From positions 27,929,345 through 27,993,344 of the forward strand of contig CM035808.1 of assembly GCA_020466095.1 (NCBI GenBank): a stretch of 64,000 nt of DNA. The letters are read 5' to 3'. This DNA comes from Chlorops oryzae (taxonomy: Eukaryota > Arthropoda > Insecta > Diptera > Chloropidae). Below are positions 25,514 through 38,270 of this stretch, piece by piece (the stretch's first letter is position 1; each line of letters begins with the position of its first letter). Below the pieces are notes generated by a model. It did not search any database. It had not been told where the DNA came from and saw only the letters and a list, made by a program, of their open reading frames with translations. The translations under genes and the position numbers were made by a program.

Positions 25514-26782
25514 ACAAAACACAAGAAAGCGACTGAAAAGAGAATTCTGCAACCGTCAATATCTACCGGAATTGGTAACGCAAACACGAGTAATATCAGT
25601 ACAAATACCTATTCTGTTAAACTTTCCACAGCATTTTTGGAAGCAGGAATTCCTTTATATAAGATGTGTCACCCAAGCATTAAGCGTTTTTTTATGGAAC
25701 ATCACAATGAAGTTTTACCGAGCTCTAATTCATGCTACCGAAAAATTGATATTATATACGAGCAAACTTTGATGAAAATCAAAAATTACATTGGCGAGCA
25801 TCCAATATATTTGATTGTGGACGAAACAACTGATGCTTGTCGACGTTGTGTACTAAATGTGTTAGTTGGCAGACTTAATGGCCAACCATCAAAACCGATG
25901 TTACTAAACACAATTTTTTTGGAGACCGCAAACAATACAACAGTGCAGCAAGCAATAATTAAAGCATGCGGTACACTTTACGGGCCTGATATACCGTATG
26001 AAAAGGTATGGTTCTTAGTTTCGGATCAAGCACCATACATGATGAAGGCTGGAAGGGGACTCAAGGAAATGTTCCCCAATTTAAAACATATATCTTGTTT
26101 GATACATGGACTCAACCGAGTGTGCGAATTTATCAAAGACCAATATGACGCAGTAAATAAGCTGATTGCCAGCATGAAATCTGTGCTCGTAAAATCAAAC
26201 GATCGGCGTCAAAAGTTTCGTGATTCATGCAAGCTGCCATTGCCACCAGATGTGATCGAAATACGCTGGAACAGCTGGCTGAACGCTTCGTTTTATTATG
26301 CAGAAAATTATTCAGCAATTAAGAATTTCGCCCTTGCTTTAGAAGCTAAAAACTCTGCAGCAGTTTTAAAGTTGAAAAAAGCCATCGAGAATTCGAACCT
26401 GGAGAAATCACTGTATGAAATTCGCAAATATAAATTTTTGACCGAAGCAATAACATCCTTAGAGAAGTATGGTTTAACAGTACCCGAACAAATGGCAATT
26501 TTATCCGCTGTGAAAAGTAAGCTAAAAGGTGCCATTTTGCAAAAGCTGGAGAGAGTTTTAACAAAAAACCCTGATGTAAATTTCTTTGATGACATTCCTC
26601 TTGAGAAAAAAATCATATGTGACTACACACCACTGGTATCCGTCGACGTTGAACGGTCATTTTCTATTTACAAATACATTTTGTCTGATAGACGCCATTC
26701 GCTGAAAGAGTCAAACATAACAAAACTAAATTGCATACAATATAATAACTTTATATCAGACGAAGATAATACAGAAAATTAA
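25514..26782 (+). pseudogene. hAT-family transposase, 5'-truncated
   Basis: The frame is open from just after the C-run to a TAA at 26780. Numbering from 25637, it shows DETTD at about 62-66, SDQAPYM at about 130, a C-x2-H pair (SCLIHGLN) at about 154-157, and a C-terminal dimerisation block containing SVDVERSFSIYKYILSDRRH at about 330. These are the acidic residues and dimerisation domain of the CGGBP1-like hAT group. In this family a BED-type zinc finger precedes the readable part, but here that region is replaced by the A/C homopolymer. No internal stop or frameshift is seen over about 420 codons, so the element may be recent. The missing N-terminus may be an assembly loss. Confidence 0.88.
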
Positions 26783-27173
26783 AGTTTTCTCGTCTGTTAT
26801 ACACAGTTATTTTTGAAAATATATGTAAATATATACATATGTAAATAAATTTTTTTTAATTTAACAATTTTTCTAACATTTTTCGTCCTTTTTTCTTAAC
26901 ATTTTAACAACAATTTTGAGGTTTTTATTTAACACTTTTGACAAGCTCTAGTAATCATTTACTGCCGAGAAGTTCAAAATTTTATTGTAAGTGGTCCAAA
27001 TTCCATAAAAATTTTAGTAATCTAAAGGAAGCTTTAGTCAATTGAATTTGGGCACAAATTTGTCCTAAATTGCAATTTTGGTAAATAAATCGTATAGTAT
27101 ATATGTGTATGTAGACGCGAAGGAGACACCGAAAGGTAATTTCAAAATTTTTCGGACCACTGTCTTCTAAGGC

Positions 27174-27615
27174 CCCATATTACAGTGTATACTTAAGTTA
27201 AGGAAGCTTGAAGACTTAAGATTACCTTAAGTGTCAAGCGGTTTAACAGTCAATTTTTATCCAAAACTCACGAAAATTGTTTTCGGCAGGCAACATTTGA
27301 AAAACCTATATTTTTTGTTTATACTTTTTTAAAATTCGTGAAATTAGTGAAATTCCTTCATTAAATGAATTTGAAAACTTTTTTTTAACTCGGTAGCGCC
27401 TACCGATGCCATATGGCATCATTGAAATGGTTCGTTTTCTGTCATTCCCATACCTGAACCAGTTCATATTTCATTTTATTTTTTATATTAATTTTTTTTT
27501 AATTCAGGCGCTATCGGGTTAAGGAGCACTTAAAATTTGTACTGTTAAAATGATTTACAGACTTAAGCTTTACTTAAGTGCTAAGGATACCTTAAGTATG
27601 CACTGTAATATCGGG
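27174..27615. mobile_element. Inverted-repeat element with TACTTAAG ends
   Basis: The left end CCCATATTACAGTGTATACT and the reverse complement of the right end CCCGATATTACAGTGCATAC form a terminal repeat of about 25 bp ending in TTAAG. The interior repeats CTTAAG words, and the element hosts a nested TTAA-flanked MITE. A partial relative lies in copy B from 24557. No coding frame. Superfamily not assigned. Confidence 0.7.
27389..27518. mobile_element. piggyBac-type MITE flanked by TTAA
   Basis: A 130-bp element with termini CTCGGTAGCGCCT and, reversed, CCCGATAGCGCCT. It is flanked on both sides by TTAA (27385-27388 and 27519-27522), the hallmark target of piggyBac-like transposases. Nested in the TACTTAAG element; no coding capacity. 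Confidence 0.8.
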
Positions 27616-27745
27616 TCAAAGTCTTTCCCGCAGGGGGAATCATTTATGATTTACGGGCTTGGCAAACCCGCGGACCCCAGCCAAATTTCCACCAATACAT
27701 GATTCGGGTATGGCATCAAATTGGAAGTGCAGGAACCTTTTGGGG

Positions 27746-29951
27746 AATGTACGCAGGGCTGCCCATACGACCTGCAATTAATGTTGGTGTGGTACCACGA
27801 GAACCGGGGGCCCCAGAATACATTTTTGTATTCTGCCCGGTAACTTTGAGGTGAGGATAGCACCGGGACACTTGCCAAGTTTGCCGATTCGGTCCATGCT
27901 CACAAATGTTGAGACAAAATGGGTACACTGTGTAGTGGAGCTCAGTGGACAGTCGGCGAAGAGTTAAGCATGGAAATAACCATCACCACAATAAGACAGC
28001 GCTATTAAAAATTTATTGAGAAACAAGGGTCACATTGTGATCAATTCATTCATTAAAAAAGATTTCCGGAAAAAAATGGAATTTTTTAACAGATTTTTCA
28101 AAGAAAATCAAAGTTATAATTTGAAAATGTACCTACAAGTATTTTGTAGAATATTTAATAGTGTATTCAAAAATGCTTCTTACTTTAAAATGCTTTAACT
28201 CAATAACGTCACCTTTCAGGCAAGTAGTGATAGAACAAATAACATACATAGGCCCTGACGTGAGGTATCGCATATTAAAATTATGCATAAAGTTGCCAGG
28301 ACACCCTGTATTTTAAATTGAAAATAGTTGATTGTTTATTCGCTCTGATCTATTTATATTTTCTCAAATGAATCGAAATATTTTTAATTGCTCAATTTTC
28401 GAATTAAATTCATTTTCAAACGTCTCTCCGCCTGTAAATATGCTTACTAATTGTTTTAACAGCGGTGCACTCGTATTTTGCCCAATTTACTTTCTTCTCG
28501 ACCTTTTGCACCTTCTGTTAACACCTTTTGCACTAATTGCTACTGATGAAGCGTTAAATGAACCATTTTACCAATTAAATTCGTTTATTTGACGCTGCCA
28601 CTTCTGCCACAAAACAAGCAACGACATGTGTGCCAATGTTAACCACTTAAAGGTTGGTCGAAAAGGCGCTTTCTTTTTATTTGTATTTTTTTTTGGATCC
28701 ATCGCTCAACGACGACGGACTACGAAAAGTGCTCGTTAGCGGCTTGTTAACAACAAGCCTCAAGGATGTGTAGAAAAACAGAGCAATATGGGGGAAAAAA
28801 AGAAGAGATCCGGTAGACAGCTGTAAGTGTAGGTGAGAAGACAAAATTCAAAAGGATGAGAAGATGAAAAAAAAAAAACACTTTCGACTTTAGGCGGTCA
28901 AAGGCGTTAATGAAAGGGAAGCCACTGATTTTTTGAAAGAAAAAATTGATTTATTTCTGAAATATTTCTTCCATTGAAATTATTCTCATTCTATTGATTT
29001 AAGGAAAATAATTTTCGCACCACAAAAGTAGACAGAAGCAACAAAAATTATCGTTCGATTCCATTTTTAATACGCTCATTTCTTCTTTTATTTCAATTTC
29101 CGTTTTCCTTTTTCCTTTTCCCTCCATTAATTTCCAATGCACTTCAAAAAGTTCTCAGCGCTAAATGCAGATCAAAGAGAAAAATTTGCGCGCACCTAAA
29201 ATGCGCAAGGACATTCTCGTTCCTCGCAATTCGCGCCGCGTCTTAAGTAAGCACTTATGTTAATGTTTTAAACGACAACATTAATGCGCCTGAGGTGTAT
29301 ATGCTCTCTCAAGTATATAAATTTATGTTTATGCTCATAGCATGTGCTTATACCAATGTGTCGCTTGTGCAAACACTGCATGAGAAAGTAATATAACACT
29401 CTGTTCCATTGCATACTTCAGGGCGTCTGAGCGTGTATATCTTATAAATGCTTTCTACGTGAAAGATCAAAGCAAGGAGTTTTTTCCTTTTTGTTCTTAT
29501 ATTAAGTATTATGGACATAATGCATATATTATGCGCTCAAATGGAGCCGAGGACGAGGATGGTGATGAAGGTTTTTTTTTTTTTTTGTGAAATTTTCGAT
29601 CGTATGATGGCATAGAATGTTGAATAAAAATATATAATTTTTGAAGACAGCCAGGTTTTCAATTCAAGACAAGTAAGAAAAATTCAAGTTTACTCCTATA
29701 AATATATTGAGAAATCATTAATTTTTTTTGACGAGTCCTCTTGTTAGAAAGTGAGAAAATACATAATGCCAATAAGAGGGCTTTATTATTGGAAACACCA
29801 TACAGATGGCATACTAAAGACAATAAGAGTCCTATACTGCGCCCGGACACACTACTCTTTGCATCATCTCCTTCACTATGGGCCGAGGTATGGTTCTTCA
29901 GATAGCAGTTTTCATACAGTTGTATTGCATATATACAGCCTGATTCTAATT
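27746..29951. other. No gene recognised
   Basis: 27746-28000 is GC-richer and looks like a repeat fragment of unknown type. The remainder is unique A+T-rich DNA. The open frame at 28332-28592 has no recognisable domain. Confidence 0.4.
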
Positions 29952-30149
29952 ATTCCCGGGGAACGAAATCCCGGGGAATTTACTTTCCTCGTGACTAAAA
30001 TTCTCGTTTTTTAAATAGCTGGGATAAGGAAAATTATCGGTATGGGTCAAATACCCATTCCCCATCAAATTTCTTGCTTCACATATTTGAAAAAGAAGAA
30101 GTTTACTCTCGAGAAAAGTAAATTCTCCGGGAATTCGTTCCCCGGGAAT
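29952..30149. mobile_element. MITE with long ATTCCCGGGGAACGAA inverted repeats
   Basis: The left end ATTCCCGGGGAACGAAATCC and the reverse complement of the right end ATTCCCGGGGAACGAATTCC continue together through GAATTTACTTT, giving about 36 bp of near-perfect terminal repeat in a 198-bp element. The inner part is also partly palindromic, so the whole could fold as a hairpin. No coding capacity. Target duplication not clear. Confidence 0.8.
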
Positions 30150-30167
30150 ATTCAAAATTGCGCTGAC

Positions 30168-30718
30168 AATAACCCAGCGGAAAATTATTTCCTACATGAC
30201 AAAGTCATCAGTGATATCATTGATGTCATATAGGTGAAAGTTTCATGCATGACACCTTGGGGGACATGTGATCGTAGAGGGTGCTGTTCATGTGCTTGAA
30301 TCTCATTGGCTACTGAAATTTAAATAAAGTTTTAGCGTCGGTTGGGCGTTAGCATGGAGTGGCGTAGAGGATGAGTGCTCAACTCAGAATCCAAAGATCG
30401 CGGGTTCAATCTCTGGCTGAGGCGAACAAAAATTGTTACAAATTGGTTTTTAAAAATTTGCGAAATATTAAAAGAGAAGACAAAGAAGAGAGTTTTCAAC
30501 TGGTTTCTATAAATTGACATTTAGAGAGAAAAGTGCATGTGCTGCTCTCAAATGCTTTTTTCGCCATCGCTCCCCCTAGCATGACATGTCACCGGTGAAT
30601 TCAGTGTCCAACTCCTGTACAAATGTCATACAAAATGTCCCATGAACTCGCATGCGTTTCGGCTCCAAAGTCACCCTGACTTCATCGATAATGTCAGGGG
30701 GACATTTCCCGCTGGGAA
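30168..30718. mobile_element. Possible MITE with CCCAGCGG ends, containing a SINE head
   Basis: AACCCAGCGGAAAATT on the left is mirrored by AATGTCAGGGGGACATTTCCCGCTGGG-type sequence on the right, and the inner words TGACA/TGTCA recur in both halves. A tRNA-like sequence lies within it at 30345-30425. The outer repeat is short, so confidence is modest. Confidence 0.5.
30352..30425 (+). repeat. tRNA-like SINE head
   Basis: An A-box-like TGGCGTAGAGG at 30360-30370 and a B-box-like GGTTCAATCTC at 30403-30413 have tRNA-like spacing. The T arm and acceptor stem do not pair well, so it is not a functional tRNA. A tRNA-derived SINE or relic is the best reading. Confidence 0.6.
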
Positions 30719-31957
30719 TATATATCTTGAAGTTCTTTTTCTAAAATGTCCAGAGTGAGTAGAAGACAAACTAAGACTACTTGGACCACAGGAATATTAG
30801 AGATTTTTCATATACTTAGGCAATTCAAAAGGTCTTCTAAACTCTCTTTTAAATTTATTCCCAGCTAAAAATCTCTCATTAAAGCAGGGGTTAAATTTAA
30901 AAGGGATTTCAGAAGACCTCATGAATTCCTTAATTGTGATATTTACGCTTACTTTGGTAGGAATTTCGAAGATCGTTGATCAACTATTGGCGGAAAATGT
31001 TACTGCAGGCTTCTGAAAATGCTCAAGGAACTTTTATTTGGCTTTTATTTTCTATATCTTCGAGAACACCAAACTACAGCTCTTGCGAATCGATCGAAGT
31101 AAGGCATTTAAAGATTAAAGCTTTAAGAAAAATCGATCAAAATTGTTTTAATACGAAAAACGTTCCTATGACAAGAACTTATTTGGATCCATCTTCTAGA
31201 AAACGGATTTAAGGATTAAGGCAGATTAAAACGATTTAACTTCGATAACAATGACTCGATGGAAACTGTTTCATTTTGTTCCTTCGTAGTAGGCCTCCCA
31301 ATTTTCCATAAACTAGAAATTTATTTTAATTTCTGATACTTTTCTGAAGCACTTTTGTTATAGATCCTTTAGATGTTGTCCTCGCATGACAACACTACTT
31401 CAAGAGCCCCATAGCGGCACATAAGCAATCTCTCAGCTCGTATGAACACCCACTCTTATTCTATACATTTCCCAAGGGCTTTTTACAACCCGACGTCCTT
31501 AAAACACTAATGTAAGAATATGCAGGACTGTAATGCTCCTTACACACTTAACACATCGCATACGTGCATTGTTCTTGATTTTTTAATGAAGTACTTTTTC
31601 ATTATATCTCGAGTTTTATGTTTTCCCTTTTGCTTCCACTCTTTTATATATTTTTGATAAAATAATTTCTCCTATTTTGTGTACTTTTTTCCTTTCTCGC
31701 TTTCTATTTGCATTTTCATATTTATTTTTGCTTTTCATCTTCTTCTTTTTTTTCAATTTTTATTGTGCTTTATGCACAACTTGGATATTCTAAATGTATG
31801 ATTGTTGGGGCATGTGTGTTTGTTTTAATTTTTTTTTATTTATTTATTTTTTTTTACTTTAGTTGACGATGTAAATAAAGGCATAAGCAATTGGGAGGTC
31901 TGTCGGAAATACGAGAAGTTGTGATTTTGACGGTTTAAACTTTAAAGTTTGTGAAAG

Positions 31958-32091
31958 CATACCCAGACTGGGACGCTAGGGGCCTACCGAGCTTTCGAGT
32001 TTAATGGCCCCTATACTATATGCTAAGGACTTTAATTCATGGAAAATAATTGAGGGCCAATCGGGCTTTCTCCCAGGCCAGTCCGAGCCTG
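31958..32091. mobile_element. Short hAT MITE
   Basis: A 134-bp element flanked by a perfect 8-bp duplication TGTGAAAG (31950-31957 and 32092-32099). Termini CATACCCAGACTGG and CAGGCTCGGACTGG agree at 10 of 14 positions. GGCC-rich subterminal words on both sides fit the GGACTGGCC-type hAT ends. Non-coding. Confidence 0.75.
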
Positions 32092-32099
32092 TGTGAAAG

Positions 32100-33853
32100 T
32101 AACTACGCTTTTTTCAAACAAATTTTATGCATTCTTTTTAAGGTTCTCCTCTTGAGGACAGCTTTTCTCCTGGGAGCCGAGTTTGCATTACTTCGGGGAG
32201 GGACCTATTGTCTCCCTTTTGCCACTATCTCGTGTAAATTCCCGCTCCTAAGTCTTTTCCGTAGTTGGGTGTACTTCTGATTGTAGAGCTTTTCCTCTAC
32301 TTCGATAAGGTCTTTTCTTAACCAATTAGAGCGCATGACAGCGCTGTTAGGCCCATAAAAACGGTTGTAATGAAGACTCTCTAGAACCAATTTTATCTTT
32401 GAAATATTACAGTGGGTTCGGAAAAAATCATTCATTCATTGTCAAAATTATAAATATTAACAAAAACATTCTATAATAATTTCCAACCGGGTCATCTTTC
32501 TACAGAATGTCATGCAAATTTTCATTGTATTGCGATTGTCTTCCAGTCTAAATAAGTGAAAATTATGTCGAAAAAAAGCCTTTTGGGGATAGCAGAAATG
32601 TGCATAAGTTAAGGAAAGCATACTCCTAATGTGAATTAATGCAAGTCCACAGAGAGCTTCATTAAAATATTGCAGCAGTGATTATACTTAATGAGAACAG
32701 TAGAGAATTAAAAAAGAAAGTAATAAACTAATATGAAATGAGGGACGCCTACACCCTTCAGAAATGAATAAAATTCTTAACTTTATAGAAATTTATTCAA
32801 TATTCATTTTTTTTTATATATTCTTTAAAATCCTTTTTTTACTCCAATTTAAAAAAAATAAAAAATAAACTCCTTTTCGAATTCGCAATTAGACAGTCGC
32901 GCGATTGTCCTTATTCAAATGACTTTATTTAGCATTTTTCCAATTTCCATTTTATGCAATTTTCAATTATTGCATTCATGCATTTTTAAAAATTTTTAAT
33001 GGATTATTTAAAAGCCACTTTAGCCGGATGAGTTTCGCCGTTTCCTAAAATAGAAAAAATGGAAACGAAAGCCTTCAACACCCATGATGGATAATGAGAA
33101 GAGAAAAAGTGCTGAAAATCCTTTTACGAGAATTTTTGTTTTTTTTTTTCAAGAGTGTCGTCTTTTGATCCTTTTGCATTTTAAGCAGCTTGAAAGTCAT
33201 CATCGTCATCATTTGAAGTGGTTTTGAAAATCATTCAAGCATAAGGACAAGGCTTTGTTCTTTGACATGACAAAAGGAAATGAAGGAGCCTTCTTTGCAT
33301 ACGATATGACACCAAATTATTACGAGCTCTCATCGGAGGTTTGTATTGGATAAAAGCTGATTTCGTAATTGCCAGCACAGCTTGCGAGAAAATAAAATCC
33401 TATTCTAATAAAAATGCATTTTTAAAAATCCTGATTATGCATTTACAAATGCTTCTTTAGCTGAGCCTTTGAAGTGGAGTATTTGCAATTCGTATCAGAT
33501 TGAAAGGATTCCCAATCCGGCTCATATTTGTGCATGCTCTTGAAATTCGACAAACATTTCAAACGGTCTTAGATATGTTTTATTCCAATTTAGCCTTTAA
33601 ATTTAAAGTGAGAGGTTTTAAGATTGTTTGAAAATATTTTTTTTAGATCAAAATTTATTCAGCAGACAGTGCAAGAGGATGCTTGACAAAACTCAATTGC
33701 ATTTACAGAATCTTAAATTTTATTAAAATATACGACAATCTTCTTAAAGGGTTATCCAGTAAAAAATATCTCTTCTTTCAAATAAGGAAGGAATTAAATT
33801 TTTGAAATTTGAAAGCGCTTCAAATGCATAAGGCCTGGTTAATAATGTGAGCA
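32100..33853. other. Unique A+T-rich DNA, no gene
   Basis: Nothing recognised apart from homopolymer tracts. Confidence 0.45.
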
Positions 33854-35097
33854 CAGGGTCGGATTATAGGGGGGGCCAGGGGGGCCAGTGGCACCGGGCC
33901 TCCACCATGTGGGGGCCCCCACCAGCAGTGATCAAATTAATTTTTTTTATTTATTATAGTTTTCAAGATATTCAGTAACTACTCTCTTAAAATTTTCACT
34001 TGTTTATACGGTTATTCAGTGGACTTAAGAATTGAAAAACCCTTTTATCAATCACAAAACGTACTTTTGCTAACAATCAATCTGTCGTTTAGTGAAAATA
34101 TGCTACATAGTAAATTTTATTTTATAATATTCGCTCTACTCAGACTCGCACTTGACCGCTTTTTCGTGGAGCAGCAGATTTGTGTTGCGGTGTAAGTGAT
34201 TTTATGACGATTTATTTTAACCCTTTCGCCTACTGAGACAATACGTCGAAGCAATTTTCAACTCTTCATAACTTCTTTATTACTTCCAATATTTCTATAT
34301 TTGAAAAATTCCAATAAGGCCATAAGTATTCTATGTGGTGAAATTGCCATATGTATGTGGTGGAAACAAGTATAACGAAATAAGTCTGAAGGATCATTAT
34401 AAAAAGCAGTGATGCCTGATCAGCAGATTTTCGGCTAGATCTAGCAGATTTTGAAGTTGGACAGCGGAGAAAAATGAATTCTTGCGGTTAGCAAAAAATC
34501 GAGCGGAATTTTTTCCGTACATTTTTAACCGAATTTGAATTACATGTTCTGTGGTCGTGCGCAAAAAGATCAAAAAAAATTTATGTTCCATTTGTCCTCA
34601 CCGAGCAGAGAAAAAAGAATTCCCCTGATCTGGGAATAATTTTCCACTACTTGTGAACATATACCTACCAGAAGTTGTTTTCAACTGTTGGTGAGGTTTT
34701 CCGAAATTCTGTGCGAGCAAGTGAAATTCAAATATCATGTCTCTGACAAACAACTTGTATTTTTTTTTCTATTAGTTACCTTTCTTATCATACGAATTTC
34801 TGAGACAGAAACATTTTTTTAAGAAAACTACACTTCTTATTCGAGAATAAAACTGCTATTTTTGAACTAACCGCAAAAAAAACTGTTTGTCTGACTAGTT
34901 TGATGATTTTGATTTTGATTTTGATTAAATAAACAAAATGTGAACGTTGAAAAATATTTTCATTCTTATAATTGATAACCTATCTACAAACACATTTTCT
35001 GCTATTGTGTGAAATTTCATCCTATATCTTTCAACTAACAGAGGGGCCACCACCATTCTCTGGCCCCCGGGCACCCGGCAACGTTAATCCGGTTCTG
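33854..35097. mobile_element. hAT element, decayed or non-autonomous, 1244 bp
   Basis: The left end CAGGGTCGGATTATAGGGGG and the reverse complement of the right end CAGAACCGGATTAACG are flanked by a perfect 8-bp duplication TGTGAGCA (33846-33853 and 35098-35105). Both ends run into G/C blocks (GGGGGCCCCC on the left, GGCCCCCGGGCACCCGG on the right). The interior has no recognisable transposase, only a short minus-strand frame near 34397-34591. Confidence 0.92.
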
Positions 35098-35105
35098 TGT
35101 GAGCA

Positions 35106-37814
35106 TATAATTGTGTCCTGAATGGTATCGACGGGGATTTGAAAAATCTTCGCTCAATAAATATATAAATCCATAAATATACATAGCTTATTGGTGCCTT
35201 CTATATATTTTTCCCAGTCCTACATATATTATTTACTGTGATAACCGATCCTTTATGCTTAGTAATTGAAATGAAATAAGCTTTGTTAAATGAGTTCATT
35301 CAAAAGTTTTAAACAACTTCCTCCGTGAAACTTTTGTTAGAGATGACCATAAAATCTTCAAAATGAAATGTCTTCGGAACTCTATAGAGTTCCCTAAAAT
35401 ATTCATAGGGGGAAAATAGACTAACTCTTTCTTTCTCTGTGCGAAAAGGCTCTTAGAAGCAGTTTTCTTTTTGTAAAAAAATCTTGATATATTTGAAAGA
35501 ACATTCTGCGTTTCAAAGCACACTGGGAAAGGAATATAGAAGGAGCAAAATCTTTAAAGCAAAGATCATCACATTCTTATATTGTTTATACTTAAAATAC
35601 TTCCTTTTTCCGCGGAGAAAAACTTCGAAGCTGCACATGATATAAAGGAATCCCGTAGAAGGAATTTTCTCGTCAATTATTTTATTCCAAGCTTTTGGTA
35701 GAGGCTCTACCTTAACCTTTAACAAGTGAGGTGAAAATTTTATAACACTATAAGGGACATGCTGGTCTCACAAGCAACTTTTCAAAGTTAAATTTTTTGG
35801 AAATTGCATTTGGGAATGTTTGGGGATATTGTAAAACAAATGTAAATGAAATCAATCAGATTTTATTATTAAGGGCCCCCTTCAGCTCTGTAAGGAATCT
35901 CAGCAGGAATTTTCTTAATATTCCATAAAGGAAAAATCGTAGCATAATTTCATTTTTTAATGCAATAGTGACAATCTATATATCTATATATTTTACGTCA
36001 AGACGTTTCTTATAATCGAAAATTTGCCTCCTCTGTCAAAATTCCTTTCAGAAAGAATGGAAAATTCAATATTTCTAACAGAAAAATCTGTGTTACCGTG
36101 TTTTATTTACAGAAAAAAAGGGACCGAAAACAGAAACTACTTTTTGACGAACTGGAGACTGTTAACAGAAAATTTCTGACACAAAAATTCCTTCAGCATT
36201 TCTTAAGGCTGGTCTCCAGTTCGGTAAGGAATGTCAGCAGAAATTTTCTATTTTTTTCTCCGAGGAAAAAAGGTAGTACTACAGAACTTTTTATTGCAAC
36301 AGAGGCAATCAGTCATATGTCACATGTGTCCAAAAAGTGAAACGAAACACAGAAATTAAAAAGGCGCGATTATAAACGTTCAGAATAAAAAGCGCGCAAA
36401 TTCTTCTACTCTCTTTAACAAGCGATATTAATTCGCGTTTATTCTCGTTTGAGAAATTTATTAAGCGTTTTTGGTTTTTTTGGGGTTTTTCTACATGTTT
36501 TTTGAAAAAACCCGAAAAATGGATGCACTATTTCTATACAATCACAACTGACCTACCTCACTTGTCAAAATTTCTCCAAGAAACAATTCATTTGCAATTA
36601 TTTCTGCTGATAGCCTGGGTTACCGTGCACATTTTTTGTCAAAAAAACGTATTAAAATATGTACTACTTTTTTGCCGAACTGGGGACTGCATGCAGAAAA
36701 TTTCTTGAAGAAATATTTCTTAAGCATTTCTGTGGCTTTTTTTTATATGGAGTTTTTCATTCCTTGGGGAACTATAGACCAGCCTTTAAGCTTTTTTTAT
36801 ATGAAGCTTTTCATTTCTGACAGAGCTGGAGAGGACCCTTTACCTACTTAGAAAAAAAAATACTTTAATTCACAATGATTGAAAATTTTTATTCTTAATT
36901 GACATGAGATCTTTTTTGTTTTGGAATTTTAATACACCTTTCAAAAATAATATACTTAAATAATTTAACACAATTTCATAACAAAAATGTTTGGACCTTA
37001 AGCGCGAAGAATAGAAGCACAAAAATTAAGTAATTAATATTTGTATTAAGACAAAATTCAACACTTTTTACTTAATATCTAATAAATGATCGTGTCTCGA
37101 CGCCTGTGAGGCTACACGTAACAAATTAAGGGTTAAAGCTTAAAATGTATGCTTTAAAGATATGTATATCTCAGTGTAAAAAATCCCATAAAATATAATT
37201 TAGGTAACAATTTCAATGAATGTGTCCCAGAAATACTGAATTTGGTCTAAGTCTTGATTGTTGTTCCTAGATAGATCCTCTTCTTAATGCCTAATATTGT
37301 TCTTGCCGATGACCTCTTCTAATATTGCAGATGATAGGGGCATTCTGAAAAAGCCTTGTCCTTGTCTCTTTTTGGTTTCCCGAACTTATATTCACAATGA
37401 TTTTTTTTTGTTTCACACAAAATGAAATAATATGAGAACTTCTTATAAGGACAAAAAATGTAGTCAGATAATTGAAATCCAACAAAAATCCAATAATGAG
37501 ACCATTGCATAATTTTCCCCCAGTCTTCGCTTTCCTTTTTATACAAAAAAAAAAAAAATAAATAAAATAAAATCCCTGCTTAATTGCAACATTGAAAAGA
37601 AATGGAAAATAAAAATTACAACAAACCATAGCCTCAGGCCTATCCTGATTCAATGCACTTCTCGCTAGTCATACTAAAGGATCGTGGACCCAGCCCATTT
37701 CTCAATGCAAAGCTTATAATTATGCAGCAATAAAATGGGGAAAATATCTAAAAAAAAAAAAAAAAAAAAAAAAGGAGAAAAGAAAGAGGAATGAAAAAAT
37801 TGAGAAAATAATAA
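35106..37814. other. No gene; degenerate inverted-repeat material at 35870-36850
   Basis: Between 35870 and 36850 words such as GAACTGGAGAC, GTCTCCAGTTC and CAGAAATTTTC recur in both orientations, including an 11-bp stem pair at about 36160 and 36209. This looks like overlapping ends of one or more MITEs without clear borders. A 23-A run is at 37751-37773. Confidence 0.5.
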
Positions 37815-37849
37815 TTATAATTGAAAAATGCGCATTGCACACTTTACTC

Positions 37850-38270
37850 CACGCACTCCAAAAGATATCTGCTGCGTCTCCCAGGGGGTTGAATTGGGCG
37901 GCGGCGGCGGATAGTACGTCATCATGAGAAATACACGAAACGAAACGGAACGGAACGGAAAACCACAATTAACCGTATGCATTAAAGCAGCACCAGCGAC
38001 AAGTAGCGCATACGATGCGGTGGAGTCTCTGGCAGCCATTATTAAGGCCTTAATGCAGTATCCCAAACCGCCAAGAGGCTCGATAGCGCCAACGTTAACG
38101 CCTGGATTTATGCGCAAATTACAAAATTCCGTATCAACGCGCTTATGTGCACGCGTCCTCTACTGTCGCACTGAAGCGCAATGGGAAACGCAATGCGGTT
38201 TCGCTTTTGCGGTTGGTGAGTTTCAACCTCAAAATCATGCGATGGGTGGGAAAGGGGGGCAGGGGGAGTA
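37850..38270. promoter_or_regulatory. Candidate conserved non-coding block
   Basis: GC-richer than its surroundings and free of recognisable repeats. It contains the 14-bp perfect palindrome ATTAAGGCCTTAAT (38041-38054), TTATGCGCAAATTAC, and several homeodomain-type TAAT cores. Frames are open on both strands, which reflects base composition. It could be an enhancer for the downstream homeobox gene, but only cross-species comparison can say so. Confidence 0.3.

Larger units (their letters stand above)
26951..27745. repeat. Duplicated segment, copy A (right part)
   Basis: Continues the sequence interrupted at 21137 and matches 24329-25200 (for example TTTACTGCCGAGAAGTTC and TCAAAATTTTTCGGACCACT). 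It differs from copy B by carrying the TTAA-flanked MITE at 27389-27518. Confidence 0.75.

Noticed and set aside
30352..30425. Functional tRNA gene
   Set aside because: A and B boxes are present but the T stem and acceptor stem do not pair; better called a SINE head.
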